Positions 43,822 through 57,299 of a stretch of 64,000 nt of DNA are shown piece by piece. Every line of letters begins with the position of its first letter. Positions within the stretch are counted from its first letter, which is position 1. The position numbers were made by a program, and so were the translations under genes. Origin of the DNA: Eurosta solidaginis. Its lineage: Eukaryota; Arthropoda; Insecta; Diptera; Tephritidae. A model generated the notes under the pieces. It was not told the origin of the DNA and searched no databases. It saw only the letters and a program-made list of their open reading frames with translations. The stretch lies in assembly GCF_040869045.1 (NCBI RefSeq), contig NC_090319.1, positions 64,700,779 to 64,764,778 of the forward strand, written 5' to 3'.

Positions 43822-46800
43822 AACAATTGTTTTTGTTTTTATCGGCCTATTGATAAATCATTCAAGGTTCAAATCGAGCTCAAGGCCAGAACAATAATTT
43901 TTTTCTAATGATAATTATTGTTATTTTTTAATTTTTCTAAATTTGAAAAATTGTATTTTGTTTTTGGAATAGTAAGTAGAAAATTTTTCAGACAACCTGC
44001 CATAGCTGCGCAGATAGATCCATTTCGAAGGGTGCTTAAGTACGCTTTACGCATGCTGCGCTAACCATTTAGCTATACAGCAGTGGTTTGTTTGACTGGC
44101 AAATTTGCTACTTCTATTCCTTTTTATACCTTTCATGAAAATGAAATGGTATATTAATTTCGTCACGAAACCGAAAATTGTAAGTCCTTAAAGGAAAATA
44201 GATAGACCCACCATTAAGTATACCGAAATAATCAGGTTGAAGAGCTGAGTTGATTTAGCCATGTCCGTCTGTCCGTCTGTCCGTCTGTCTGTTTGTATGC
44301 AAACTAGTCCCTCAATTTTTGAGATATCTTGATAAAATTTGGTGAGCAGGTGTATTTGGGTGTCCGATTAGACATTTGTCGGAACCGACCGGATCGGACC
44401 ACTATAGCATATATCCTCCATACAACCGATTTTTCAGAAAAAGAGGATTTTTGTAATATCTTACCCAATTTAACAGATTGAAGCTTCAAACTTCACCATA
44501 TACTTTCGTATATTGCACATATTGTTGCCTGAAAAAATTTATGAGATCGGTCGTATATATAGTATATATCCCCCACAACCGATTGTTCAGATAAGGAACT
44601 TTTCGTAATTACTGCCCTATTTTAAGAGCTAGAGGCTTCAAATTTCAGCGAATGCTTACGTATATAGCATATATTATTGTCTGAAAAAATCATAAAGATC
44701 GGTGGTATATATAGTATATATATGGTGGTATATATAGTATATATATATAGTATATATATATATTTTTTCGCAAATTTTAGCCCCATTTTAACAGCTAGAA
44801 GCTTCAAATTTCACCGAATATTTACTTATATAGCATATATTGTTGTCTGAAAAAATCATAGAGATCGGTTGTATATATAGTATATATCTCATACAACCGA
44901 TTGTTCAGATAAGAAACTTTTCGCAATTTCTACCCCATTTTAACAGCTATAAGCTTCAAATTTCACCGATTGGTTACGTATATAGCATATATTGTTGTCT
45001 GAAAAAATCAGAGAGATCGGTTGTATATATAGTATATATCTCATACAACCGATTGTTCAGATAAGAAACTTTGCGCAATTTCTGCCCCGTTTTAACAGTT
45101 AGAAGCTTCAAATTTCACAAAATGCTTTCGTATATAGCATATATTGTTGTCTGAAAAAATCATAGAGATCGGTGGTATATATATTATATACTTCATATAA
45201 ACTGTCATATTGACCCCTTTTTTACGGCTAGAAGCTTCAAGATTCATCAAATTTCATCAAATAGTTACGTTTACGTCATATATTTTTGAAATACGTGATT
45301 CGTAGCCATAGTTTTTACATGCAGACCACAAAAAACGTGAAGCTTTGCATCCTCACACAGATTACCTACCTATTTTTATACCTTTCATGAAAATGAAATG
45401 GTATATTAATTTCGTCACGAAACCGAAAATTGTAAGTCCTTAAAGGAAAATAGATAGACCCACCATTAAGTATACCGAAATAATCAGGTTGAAGAGCTGA
45501 GTTGATTTAGCCATGTCCGTCTGTCCGTCTGTCTGTTTGTATGCAAACTAGTCCCTCAATTTTTGAGATATCTTGATAAAATTTGGTGAGCAGGTGTATT
45601 TGGGTGTCCGATTAGACATTTGTCGGAACCGACCGGATCGGACCACTATAGCATATATCCTCCATACAACCGATTTTTCAGAAAAAGAGGATTTTTGTAA
45701 TATCTTACCCAATTTAACAGATTGAAGCTTCAAACTTCACCATATACTTTCGTATATTGCACATATTGTTGCCTGAAAAAATTTATGAGATCGGTCGTAT
45801 ATATAGTATATATCCCCCACAACCGATTGTTCAGATAAGGAACTTTTCGTAATTACTGCCCTATTTTAAGAGCTAGAGGCTTCAAATTTCAGCGAATGCT
45901 TACGTATATAGCATATATTATTGTCTGAAAAAATCATAAAGATCGGTGGTATATATAGTATATATATGGTGGTATATATAGTATATATATATAGTATATA
46001 TATATATATTTTCGCAAATTTTAGCCCCATTTTAACAGCTATAAGCTTCAAATTTCACCGAATATTTACTTATATAGCATATATTGTTGTCTGAAAAAAT
46101 CATAGAGATCGGTTGTATATATAGTATATATCTCATACAACCGATTGTTCAGATAAGAAACTTTTCGCAATTTCTACCCCATTTTAACAGCTATAAGCTT
46201 CAAATTTCACCGATTGGTTACGTATATAGCATATATTGTTGTCTGAAAAAATCAGAGAGATCGGTTGTATATATAGTATATATCTCATACAACCGATTGT
46301 TCAGATAAGAAACTTTTCGCAATTTCTACCCCATTTTAACAGCTATAAGCTTCAAATTTCACCAACTGCTTACGTGTATAGCATATATTGATGTCTGAAA
46401 AAATCATTGAGATCGGTGGTATACATAGTATATATCTCATACAACCGATTGTTCAGATAAGAAACTTTGCGCAATTTCTGCCCCGTTTTAACAGTTAGAA
46501 GCTTCAAATTTCACAAAATGCTTTCGTATATAGCATATATTGTTGTCTGAAAAAATCATAGAGATCGGTGGTATATATATTATATACTTCATATAAACTG
46601 TCATATTGACCCCTTTTTTACGGCTAGAAGCTTCAAGATTCATCAAATTTCATCAAATAATTACGTTTACGTCATATATTTTTGAAATACGTGATTCGTA
46701 GCCATAGTTTTTACATGCAGACCACAAAAAACGTGAAGCTTTGCATCCTCACACAGATTACCTACCTATTTTTTATTTTATATTTATCTTAAAAATCGTT

Positions 46801-47829
46801 TAGATATGTTCAAATTTCACCAAATGTTAACTGTATAGCATATATTGTTGTCTGAGAAAATCATAGATACCGGTGGTATATATAGTATATATCCCATACA
46901 ACCGATTGTTCAGATAAGAAACTTTGCGCAATTTCTTCCCCATTTTAACAGTTATAAGCTTCAAATTTCGCCGATTGCTTACGTATATAGTATGTATTGT
47001 TGTGTCAAAAAATCATAGAGATCGGTGATATATATAATATATATATGATGGTATATATAGTATATATATATAGTATATATATATAGTATATAAATTTTTT
47101 TACGATTTCGGCCCCATTTTAACAGCTAGAAGCTTCAAATTTCACCAACTGCTTACGTGTATAGCATATATTGATGTCTGAAAAAATCATTGAGATCGGT
47201 GGTACACATACAACCGATTGTTCAGATAAGAAACTTTGCGCAATTTCTGCCCCGTTTTAACAGTTAGAAGCTTCAAATTTCACAAAATACTTATATTGTT
47301 GTCTGAAAAAATCATAGAGATCGGTCGAATATATATTATATACTTCATATAAACTGTCATTTTGACCCCTTTTTTACGGCTAGAATCTTCAAAATTCATC
47401 AAATTTCATCAAATAGTTACGTTTTAGTCATATATTTTTGAAATACGTGATTCGTAGTCATAGTTTTTACACGCAGACCACAAAAAACCTGAAACTTTGC
47501 ATCCTCACACGAAGTACCTACCTGTTTTTTATTTTATATTTATCTTAAAAATCGTTAAAGTATGTAGATCTGTTCACTATATATTTCTTATCTTATACAT
47601 CCGATTATTCGGAGATTACGAACAGGATAAGATTATTGTTCAGCCCCATTCATGAAAGGTATGAAGTCTTCGGCACAGCCGAAGACAGTCCCGTTCTTAC
47701 TAGTTACCAACTATATTTATTCAGTGTTGCGCCATCTGGTGAAAATCACTGATAATGCTGGATTTTTGTTTATTGCCAATTACTTTGTTTGACATTGTTC
47801 TGACCTTGAGCTCGATTTGAACCTTGAAT
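43822..47829 (-). mobile_element. tRNA-like retroposon split by family B element B2
   Basis: Direct repeats GAAGTATTTTATA at 43809-43821 and 47830-47842 enclose about 420 bp of sequence plus B2. A 38-bp segment at 43858-43895 recurs inverted at 47794-47831 with one mismatch and contains the B-box-like word GGTTCAAATCGAG. On the minus strand near 44080-43990 lie A-box-like TAGCTAAATGGTTAGCGC and a TTCGAAATGG word. These point to a tRNA-derived SINE or composite; exact class is inferred. Confidence 0.5.
44125..47704 (+). mobile_element. Family B Helentron-like composite B2
   Basis: Two full 5' modules (starts about 44125 and 45373), then the same diverged terminal module as in B1, then subterminal repeat, hairpin (47666-47686) and CCCGTTCTTACTAGT. 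Module 1 is about 150 bp shorter than B1 modules, lacking one central repeat. It shows the T-run that is empty where copy A3 sits in B1. Confidence 0.85.
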
Positions 47830-47842
47830 GAAGTATTTTATA

Positions 47843-48810
47843 TTTATTTCAATACTTTTTCTTTTCTTTAGTATTAATAATTAAGATCTTGATGTAGATC
47901 TGAAAAGCTAGTTATTGCTTCTTTTCATGTGTCATAATGGCATTTTCTAACAAAAAAAAACACATTTACAATGTTAGATAATTCATTTACTTATTGACCA
48001 TGAAAATGTTATTAACCACAAAAGTTGTTTACAAATGATTATTTGATTATGAATATTTTGTTTTTGTTTTTATTTGCACGAGAAGCTTTTTACAGCTGAA
48101 ATAGTGTGGGCACATAGGCTGGTAGTGACTGAATTTGAAGAAATTTTGTTTCTTTGTGATTGTCCGAATAGGTAATATTTAGACAAATATGTACATATGT
48201 TTTTCAATCAAAATATTGTTTAGTAACAAAATCGGATGTGTTCAAAAGTATATTTCATACATTTCGATTTTTTTTTTATAAATATAATTTGAACCGAAAA
48301 ATCCAACTCAATATACTCAATTTTATTCATACAACAAAAACGTACATCTGCACCACCAAAAAGCACCATCTGTAAAGTAATCAGTTGGGGTCACCAAAAG
48401 TTCAAAAGTGTGGAAATCACTCGCCCAGGAAATCTCTGTCGATAATAAGCATGTAAATCAATTTTGTAGTAGCGCGTATTCCAGAGACCAAAGCTCACTG
48501 GAAAAGTATTTGAATTAAATACAAAACAAAAATATGAAAAGAAGTTCATTTGAAATTTGGAAATCCAGAAAGACATACATAAATAATCCAGAAATTTACG
48601 ATTGCAATATTTATATTCAATATCTGATTATCCCACAAAGCAAATCATTCGAACTTACTGGGAGTACAACTTTTCTGAAGGAAACCCAACGTCCTTTCAT
48701 CCTAAAAAATGTTACATTGATATATTTTGCAATCAATTTTTTTGTTGATTTTGAAACTTGATCCGAATTTGCAGGAAATAAAACTCGTCATAAAATCAAT
48801 AAATTTTGAG
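47843..48810. other. AT-rich interval, nothing recognised
   Basis: No supported gene, RNA or repeat. Confidence 0.5.
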
Positions 48811-48814
48811 TTGA

Positions 48815-49025
48815 GATAGGGTGTCTAAGAAAAATTGTTGAAGTCATTTGAAACAAATTCTAAGAAAGAGCGCTCCGCAATCAAATTCTGAAATAGGGCG
48901 TCCTTCACCCGAATTCATTTGAAACAAATTTAGAGAATGGGCGTTGTTTTATTAAGTTCTGAGTTAGATCTTTATTCAAATTCTAAGACAGGACGATTTA
49001 GAACTGACTGCACAGATAGGGTATT
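48815..49025. repeat. Degenerate about 30-bp minisatellite, family M4 (copy b)
   Basis: Units such as TTTGAAACAAATTCTAAGA, AAATTCTGAAATAGGGCGTC and TTTGAAACAAATTTAGAGAATGGGC-like variants, matching 11865-12085 and 56055-56205. Confidence 0.6.
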
Positions 49026-49322
49026 ACTCGACTCATAAGTCGATATATATAAACGAACAATTTCTATAATCCCTTGTCGAATTGGGCTTGAAAATACACT
49101 GCTCTCGAAGTTGCGCCATCTTTCTTCAGAGTACGGAGAATGACGCTACAGGAAGCACAACTCAGAAAGTGGTTTGTCTCCACACGAATTGTTCTCTACT
49201 GGGACATTGTGTGGTAATGTGGTCCATACGTTTTCTGTGTATTGCATTTGCGATATTTCCAATTCTTCAAACTTGTCCAGTTGTGTTTAAAAATAAAAAT
49301 AAATGATAAATATGACGTCTAA

Positions 49323-49907
49323 TGCGGCAGTTACCCACCAACGTGTGCCGTAAGTACGGTCGTTTGTCGTACGAAGCACGTTTGACCGAATTCTCAAGCC
49401 CGTAGGAATTAATGTGTGCGTCTGTGTACATGTACATAACATATTTGTGTGTGTATTGTTTACAACAAAGCACTGTTGCCATTGGCCAGTTTGCATGCAT
49501 GCTTATGGAAACATCAACTTTTTCCAATTTAATTTTTGGTATTGTAAAAGGCCGGAATAAATATTAAATAAGTATAAATAGATTACATATTTATAATCTG
49601 CACTTTTACATAATTATTTCGAATTATTTTCACAATTTTTCAAACTTTAATTAGGTGTTTTTGCATAAAAGTGCAAACGGTCAAAAATTAGCGCACAAAA
49701 GTTTACTAGGCAACTCTGTCTAGTGAGAGAGCGATCAGCTGACACGTTCTTACGGAAAAAAATCAAAATTGTTTTGATTTCTACGTTCCGGACTACGTAC
49801 GTACGGGCGTTGAACGTCGGTGAGTTTTCGTTTACATTGTACACTCATAAGATAGGTCGTGTCAGCTGACACGTTTTTGGTACGTACGTTCGTGAGTAAC
49901 TGCCGCA
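49323..49907. mobile_element. MITE-like inverted-repeat element
   Basis: TGCGGCAGTTAC (49323-49334) and its exact complement GTAACTGCCGCA (49896-49907), with similarity continuing a few bases inward (CAC-AACGT). Internally CAGCTGACACGTT occurs twice (49738 and 49864). About 585 bp, no transposase. No convincing target duplication, so class is open. Confidence 0.55.
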
Positions 49908-49911
49908 TAAG

Positions 49912-51810
49912 ACTTGCCATATCAAGAATCAAATTGTACACGTGCATTGAGAAAATTGCGTGATCAAGCAAGCAACATCTGGCGTAGACAGTCCATTTCA
50001 TATTTACATACTTATGTACTATATGATTATATCCGAGCAAAAATCGGGAGTGTTTAATGTAAGCTTTTAAAGAGTGCGCTGTCAAGTGTCTAATAGCAAA
50101 AAGGGATATCCCAGTGTAAACTTCGAGGGTTTTTCGTGGAAAATTTAACTTCTGGACTTGGGATAGTTTGTTTTGAAGATGTAAAAGTGATGCAACGGTT
50201 TTGTCCTAGGACAACGCAAAAGTAATCACAACATATTTTTTATATGAATTATTTTTAATTATGAGAGGGTCAACCTCACGGAAACCTCTTTACATACATG
50301 TACGGAGTTCTAGTGATTTTCACAGGGTATATGTCCGAATACATACGTAAATGCAGCTCATTCAATATATCACATTGAGTGGAAGAAAATACAGCTAAAC
50401 GTAAAATATAGTAAATAAAATTTAAACTGTGCAAATACTATTTAAAAGAAAACACTTTAAATATACATTGGAATGTAAATGAAGTCACTTACAGCAGCGA
50501 ACAGAAAAAAAGCAGTGGAAATTTTTATAAAATTTCGTCAATTAAATTTACTTTTATAGTTATAGGTCTCTTAAAACTTGCACTGATTTTTAAAAATTGT
50601 TTTCCTAAGGGTGTTTGTTTGACTAAAATTATCAGGCCTACAAAACTACATATCCAAAACGTTCAGAGAATCCTAAATAAAAAGTTCAAAACTTTCTCGA
50701 ATTTTCGATTTTTTTTTCCAAAAAGTTTTATGGATGGTTTGTATAGTTTTAGTTAGAAACTTTTTTCTGAATATAAACACTGGCACTGTCATTTTTCTGT
50801 TCACAGCTGTAGGTGCACAATTACGCATTGAATTGCTCGTTTTATAAGTCTGTGACATATTTCCTCCTCTAGTCTAAGTGTAAACATATTTATTTAAACA
50901 ATAATAATTGCCCAGAGTTGACTAAGTGGACTTTGTACGATTTTTGTTTTGTAATAAAAAGTATATCGCTGCTAATATCGTGCTGTGACCGAAAAAGTAC
51001 CCTAAAGGGCATTGTGAATAAGACAAGTGTGATATCTTCAGCATAGACGTCCAAATAACTGTATGGACTGTATGCGTAACCATATTTAACATCCTGTCCA
51101 AACGGTAAAAAGTAGCCATCCTGAACGCCTGCTCAGGCATTTGATGGATAAGATTGTTGTGTACACAATGCTAAAGAGTTTAGAGAGAATGTACATACTT
51201 CGACCGACAGTAGCTTAATTTGTACAATTATCTCTTGTGTCTCAAGAGCAACCAAGAGTAGAATTCTTTAAATACTCCAACAACAGGAACAGCTACTGGT
51301 TTCTTTACATTTTATACCTTCCTCAGGGGAAACAAATTGTCAGACATTGGAGTAACTCCAACGCTGTATGGAAGACGAAGATCCATAATATTAAACCTTG
51401 AAATCTGTTGAAATTTTTTATTGAAGATTTTCAAATAATAAGAGGAAAAAAATCTTCATATTTTGTTGTTATTTATGAACGATCGACAGCAAAACTTGGA
51501 TTTATATTAATGCTGAATACAAGGGAAACTAACAAGCGTATCCGCAAATGTGCGGTAAACGAAAAAGGGCAGTAAAAAGGACACATCATTTTTTTTTTTT
51601 TGTCTCCACAATGACGATACTTCGATCCTTACAATCAAACGGGGACTCATGGTTCTTCCGCATTAAGAGGAAGGCATATCAGATAATTCAAAGGTGGACA
51701 CATTATGTTATTCGTTAAAGGGGGATGCGGATATATATCAACTAATAAGCAGCTGAGTGCCACCTTTTGAAGGAATGGAATTGTATCGCAAATTCTTGGA
51801 CCATTTTGCG
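49912..51810. other. AT-rich interval, nothing recognised
   Basis: No supported gene or repeat. Short frames lack recognisable domains. Confidence 0.5.
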
Positions 51811-51814
51811 GCCA

Positions 51815-52195
51815 CTTCGTGACTATTTCAGGATCACTACAAACACACTTTGGGAATATTTTAAGGATCATTTCGAAACAATAATCGATGCAATTTTGGA
51901 GATGTTTTAGGGTGACTTAAAGATTATTTTCGGAATGTTTTGGGGACTATTTTAGGACAGTTATTCTTCTTGTGTTTTTTTTTTGCGATATTCGAGAAAA
52001 TTTCGGGACCAATTTGGAGCAATTTTCGTTCACTTCAGGATTGTTTAAGGTATCATATCGGACTACTGCTGGATTATTTCGAAACTATTTTGAATTCATT
52101 TCAGGACAGTTACAGAATCATTTTAGGATCATTTCGGGATTATTTTCGGAATTATTTTGAATTTCAGAAAGACTTCCTCATAATTTTGAACTAAA
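51815..52195. repeat. Degenerate TTTCGGGA-type minisatellite, family M3 (copy b)
   Basis: Units GGATCATTTCG, GGACTATTTTAGGACAG, GGATTATTTCGAAACTATTTT and similar, as in CycG intron 1 (36580-37640). Two overlapping open frames across it are by-products. Confidence 0.55.
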
Positions 52196-52629
52196 AATCC
52201 AAAAATATTTTAAAGTTTTACGCATATACATGCCTTAGTTTTCCACCTTGTTGTGGAATCATTCAGCCTCCGAAAACTATATTACAAAAATGCACTTAAT
52301 ATAATAAAGCTGACGGCAAAGTGGAAGCGAGAAGAGTTGCTATAATATAGATAATAATAGATAGAAAAACCTGCAAAATACTTCTTATGGAAAGTTCTAG
52401 AAGTTGTAAGAGTGCTAGAAACTTCTCAAGCTTATAAAATATATGAAAATAAAAATCGCTTCTCGCCTGGCATAGCTTCTAGCGAGCACTCTGACGCTAG
52501 CCTTAAAACCTGATGAAGTACTTTCTACTTTTAAATTAATGTGGCTTAATAATATGCGACGGTAAGCGAAAAGTGCAAATGCAACTGCTCTTAAAACAAT
52601 TTCCAAAGATATGAGTTTTTAATCACAAA

Positions 52630-53119
52630 ATTAATAATTTGAGTTGAAGGTTAGAGAGATAATAAAAAAATAGAAAAAAATTATAAATTTAATATAAAAA
52701 TTAATATTAACAAACGAAAATAAATAAAACAAATAAATGCAGAAGCTTAAGTAATAAAAAGTTTAAATTGTTAAATATTTTAACATGCACACAGAGAAAA
52801 TAATAAATTAGACCAGAAACAAAAAACAAAAGATAGGAAAACGGTTAAGATATAAAAAGAAAGAAACAAAAATCAAAGAAAGATAAGAACTACCAAAAGA
52901 CTTATTAAGCACTAATTATATAAACATCAGAAAAAGAATCCAAAAATAATATAAAGCAAATAAAAAAAAAACATGAGAACAAAAACAAAAAAAATTCACA
53001 TCCAAAGAAAAAAAAAAAATAAAGCGAGCAAAAAAACAAAGGTACGTAAATTAAAAAAGAAATAAAAATAAAGTGAGAAAAAAAAACAAAGATAAGTAAA
53101 GTAAAATAGAAAAGAAAAA
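52630..53119. other. A-rich tract abutting family A copy A4
   Basis: About 490 bp dominated by A with little T, ending exactly at the family A hairpin end. Similar A-rich sequence precedes copy A6 (63470-63731). Consistent with insertion preference for A/T runs. Confidence 0.6.
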
Positions 53120-55106
53120 ACAAGTAAGGAAGGTTAAGTTCGGGTGTATCCGAACATTACATACTCAGTTGAGTGCTATGGTGACAACATAAGGTAAAAT
53201 AACCATGTAGGAAAATGAACCGATGAAAACCCTGGAATGTGTTCGTATGACAGGTGTATCAAATGAAAGGAATTAAAGAGTATTTTATGAGGGAGTGAGC
53301 CATAGTTCTATAGGTGGACGCCATTTAGGCATATCGCCATAAAGGTGGACCAGGGGTGACACTAGAATGTGTTTGTGCGATATGGGTATCAAATTAAAGG
53401 TATTAATGAGGGTTTTAAAAGGGAGTGGTGGTAGTTGTATAGGTGGTTGCCTTTTCGAGATATCGCCATAAAGGTGTACCAGGGGTGACTCTAGAATACG
53501 TTTGTACAATATGGGTATCAAACGAAAGGTGCTAATGAGGTGACTAGACTTTGTTTGTACGATATGGGTATCAAATAAAAGGTGTTAATGAGTATTTTTA
53601 AAGGGAGTGGGCCTTCGTTCTATAGGTGGTCGCCTTTTCGAGATATCGCCATAAAGGTGGACCAGGGGTGACTCTAGAATATGTGTGTACGATATGGGTA
53701 TCAAATGAAAGGTGTTAATGAGAGTTTTAAAAGGGAGTGGTGGTAGTTGTATATGTGAAGGCGTTTTCCAGATATCGACCAAAATGTGGACCAGGGTGAC
53801 CCATAACATCCTCTGTTGGATACCGCTAATTTATTTATATATGTAATATCTGCAAAGATTTCAAGGGTTCTTTATTTCGCCCTGCAGAACTTTTTCATTT
53901 TCTTCTACTTAATATGGTAAGTGTCACAACCATTTTACAAAGTTTTTTCCAAAGTTATATTTCGCGTCAATAAACCAATCCAATTACTATGTTTCATCCC
54001 TTTTTTCGTATTTGGTATAGAATTATGGCATTTTTTTCATTTTTCGTAATTTTCGATATCGAAAAAGTGGGCGTGGTCATAGTCGGATTTCGTTCATTTT
54101 TTATACCAAGATAAAGTGCGTTCAGATAAGTACGTGAACTAAGTTCAGTAAAGATATGTCGATTTTTGCTCTAGTTATCGTGTTAACGGCCATGCGGAAG
54201 GACAGACGGACAACCGTGTATAAAAACTGGGCGTGGCTTCAACCGATTTCGCCCATTTTCACAGAAAACAGTTAGCGTCATAAAATCTATGCCCCTACCA
54301 ATTTCAAAAGGATTGGTAAATTTTTGTTCGACTTATGGCATTAAAAGTATCCTAGACAAATTAAATGAAAAAGGGCGGAACCACGCCCATTTTTAAATTT
54401 TCTTTTATTTTTGTATTTTGTTGCACCATATCATTACTGGAGTTGAATGTTGACATAATTTACTTATATAGTGTAAAGATATTAAATTTTTTGTTAAAAT
54501 TTTACTTAAAAAAATTTTTTTTTTTAAAGTGGGCGTGGTCATACTCCGATTTCGCTAATTTTTATTAAGCGTACATATAGTAATAGGAGTAACGTTCCTG
54601 CCAAATTTCATCATGATATCTTCAACGACTGCCTAATTACAGCTTGCAAAAATTTTAAATTACCTTCTTTTAAAAGTGGGCGGTGCTAGCCCCATTGTCC
54701 AAAATTTTACTAATTTTCATCTCTGCGTCATAAGCTGAACTCACCTACCGAATTTCATCGCTTTATCTGTCTTTGGTAATGAATTATTGCACTTTTTCGG
54801 TTTTTCGAAATTTTCGATATCGAAAAAGTGGGCGTGGTTATAGTCCGATATCGTTCATTTTAAATAGTGATCTGAGATGAGTGCTCAGGAACCTACATAC
54901 CTAATTTCATCAAGATACCTCAAAATTTACTCAAGTTATCGTGTTCACGGACGGACGGACGGACATGGCTCAATCAAATTTTTTTTCGATCCTGATGATT
55001 TTGATATATGGAAGTCTATATCTATCTCGATTCCTTTATACCTGTACAACCAACCGTTATGCAATCAAACTTAATATACTCTGTGAGCTCTGCTCAACTG
55101 AGTATA
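53120..55106 (-). mobile_element. Family A Helentron-like element, complete copy A4
   Basis: About 1.99 kb. On + it opens with CAAGTAAGGAAGGTTAAG and hairpin GTTCGGGTGTATCCGAAC (53138-53155), the subterminal ACTCAGTTGAG, only about four 130-bp repeats (53230-53790), the core block, three GGAC units, and ends CTCAACTGAGTAT. Minimal-length counterpart of A3. Confidence 0.85.
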
Positions 55107-56050
55107 AAAAGAAACCCAAAACAGGCCAACCAAAACAAGTATTTTGTATGATTTTCAAATTACCAGCGCATAAAAATAAATATGAAACAAACAAGGTTGA
55201 CTGACTGTTAATTCCGACAAACATAGATAAAAGTGCAACAACAAGCACTTAGAGTACAGTGACTTTGAACACAAAGGTTAAGCGTTCGCTTCAAGCAGCG
55301 CACTCCATTTAAAGGCGATTTTATTTTCGATAATCACAACACTTAATTAATTTGTATGTTTGCAATTTGCTTTAAGTCAAACATTGCTTAAGCGTTTAAT
55401 TACAGTTATATTTATTTTTATTTTTGTAAAGCAAAACAGGTGTGTTTTTGGTGGAAGATAAGAAAAATTCGACACCAATCAATAACTGATTGGTTTCAGC
55501 ATTCACGAATAAAGGTTTTCATGTTGACATGTATAAAGAAACGGTTGGCAGTCAAAATTATTATTGTTGTGTTAACTTCCAGCTAGAAAATAATCGGGGA
55601 CAATTTATCCCTGTCTAGTTACATATACTCAATGATAGAAAACTCTGTCTGTAATCGCAAGTTTATGGGCAATAACAAATTCGGTATGGGTGCGTCATGG
55701 GGCCTGTCTAGTTTTCTCTAAGTTAAACCATATTCTGGATGGATTTAGAATTCTTTCTACATGCCTAAAAGGGCCTTTATTATTCTAGATGCACCTTGGG
55801 AAGAAAATTCTATCCAGGCGCAGTAGTGAACCCATATAATTTTTTCTAGATTATACTATGTATATAAACTTCTGGGCGTACGTCTCAATTGATGCATGCA
55901 GACCGCATCTCGAACGAACTTTTGTAAACAATTTGAATAATAATAAGGAAAAACACATATTTTCAAATAAAACCACTTCAACTTTGGCTTATAGAGAAAA
56001 AGCAAAAATCTTGAGCGTTTTCTTATAATCCGCGCTTAACGTCAAAATGT
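55107..56050. other. AT-rich interval, nothing recognised
   Basis: Some recurrence of TTCTAGATTAT and GAAAATTCTATC words (55720-55860), too degenerate to call a repeat. Confidence 0.4.
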
Positions 56051-56054
56051 ATTG

Positions 56055-56205
56055 AGTTTATGCTCAGATAAGGCATTTTTGAAACAATTTCTGAGATAGG
56101 GCATTTTTCAACCGCATTCTGACACAGCGTTTTTCAAACAAATTTTGAACTTGGGTGGGTTTCTGAAGTTTTCTTAAATAGGGCGTTTTTGAAACGGCAG
56201 CAATC
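56055..56205. repeat. Degenerate about 30-bp minisatellite, family M4 (copy c)
   Basis: GGCATTTTTGAAACAATTTC, TGAGATAGGGCATTTTTCAA, CAGCGTTTTTCAAACAAATT and AATAGGGCGTTTTTGAAACG follow one another at about 30-bp spacing. Confidence 0.65.
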
Positions 56206-57299
56206 GGTATGTTCCATGGACCGAAAATGCAAACTGCCTGAATAGAAAATTCTATCTCATAAAGGAAGCAATATACATTATTTCTTAAGGAAAATTGTAA
56301 GAATTTGGCAGAGTGTCAGCAAATCGCCAAGCTTGTGAAATCACAGCCTTTCTGTTTGAGATTATTATGAGACTGAAATCTGAGCTCAAATGCAGAACTG
56401 GGTTTTAACAAACTTGATATTCAAAACAATTTCCATTTGTTTCTTTCATTGGTTCTACGCTTGAAATGCAGTTGAGAAGAAAAACAAAGAAGAGGTTTCA
56501 GAGAATTTTAATTCATAAACAACATGAAACAAAGTTAGGCCCATGTGGTTCTTGAAAAATGTTAAATAAAAACTTATTACTTAAAAAAGATTTTAACAAG
56601 CCAACAATCAAGCAATTGTCTAAAAATAAATTTGCAGAGATGAATCATAAAATATTGTGATTTGGCAACCCAACGAAAAAAAAATAAACCTACTTTTAAG
56701 CTTCCGTTTAAATGGTTTACTCAAAGTAGGCAGCAACAACAAAAGAAATCCAACACAACCAAATTAAAAAAAACAGTTCAATAACCAAAAACCACTTACA
56801 TTTCATTAGCGTACTAATAATGAAAACGTTTTAAGTATTATCTTTGCATGGTTTTTTCTCATACCGCAATTAAATATTAAGGTAAAAAGTAGAGTTCATA
56901 TAATACAAATATTTTCAATACCATTAATAATTTTAAATAGGCGCTGTCTGAGATGTCGAACAAGTTTGAACTTTACCAGCTTATGGGGGTAGTCAGCAAT
57001 GATGAGAAATTTGCTTAATCGTTTTCAACACGCCAATGGATATATATTTAGATTATTTGTATTATATTTAAATAATAATACGTTTTAAGCTGCATTTCAA
57101 ATTAATGCGATGGATTTTCAAGTGCGTGCATAATTTAGAAAAATATATTTAGTTAAAAATAGCTTTAGATGCAGAGATCAAAAATGTTTCAAATACGCTT
57201 GCTGGTTAGGAAAATCAATGTAGTATTTGAAATAGAATTTTTTCTTTCTCATCGTGTTTCTCTACTCGAATCCTAAAAAATATAGCTCCAAATATCGAA
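56206..57299. other. AT-rich interval, nothing recognised
   Basis: No gene or clear repeat. Confidence 0.5.

Noticed and set aside
51940..52194. 84-codon frame
   Set aside because: Coincides with the M3 minisatellite; the repeated RxxFG-like pattern follows the DNA repeat.
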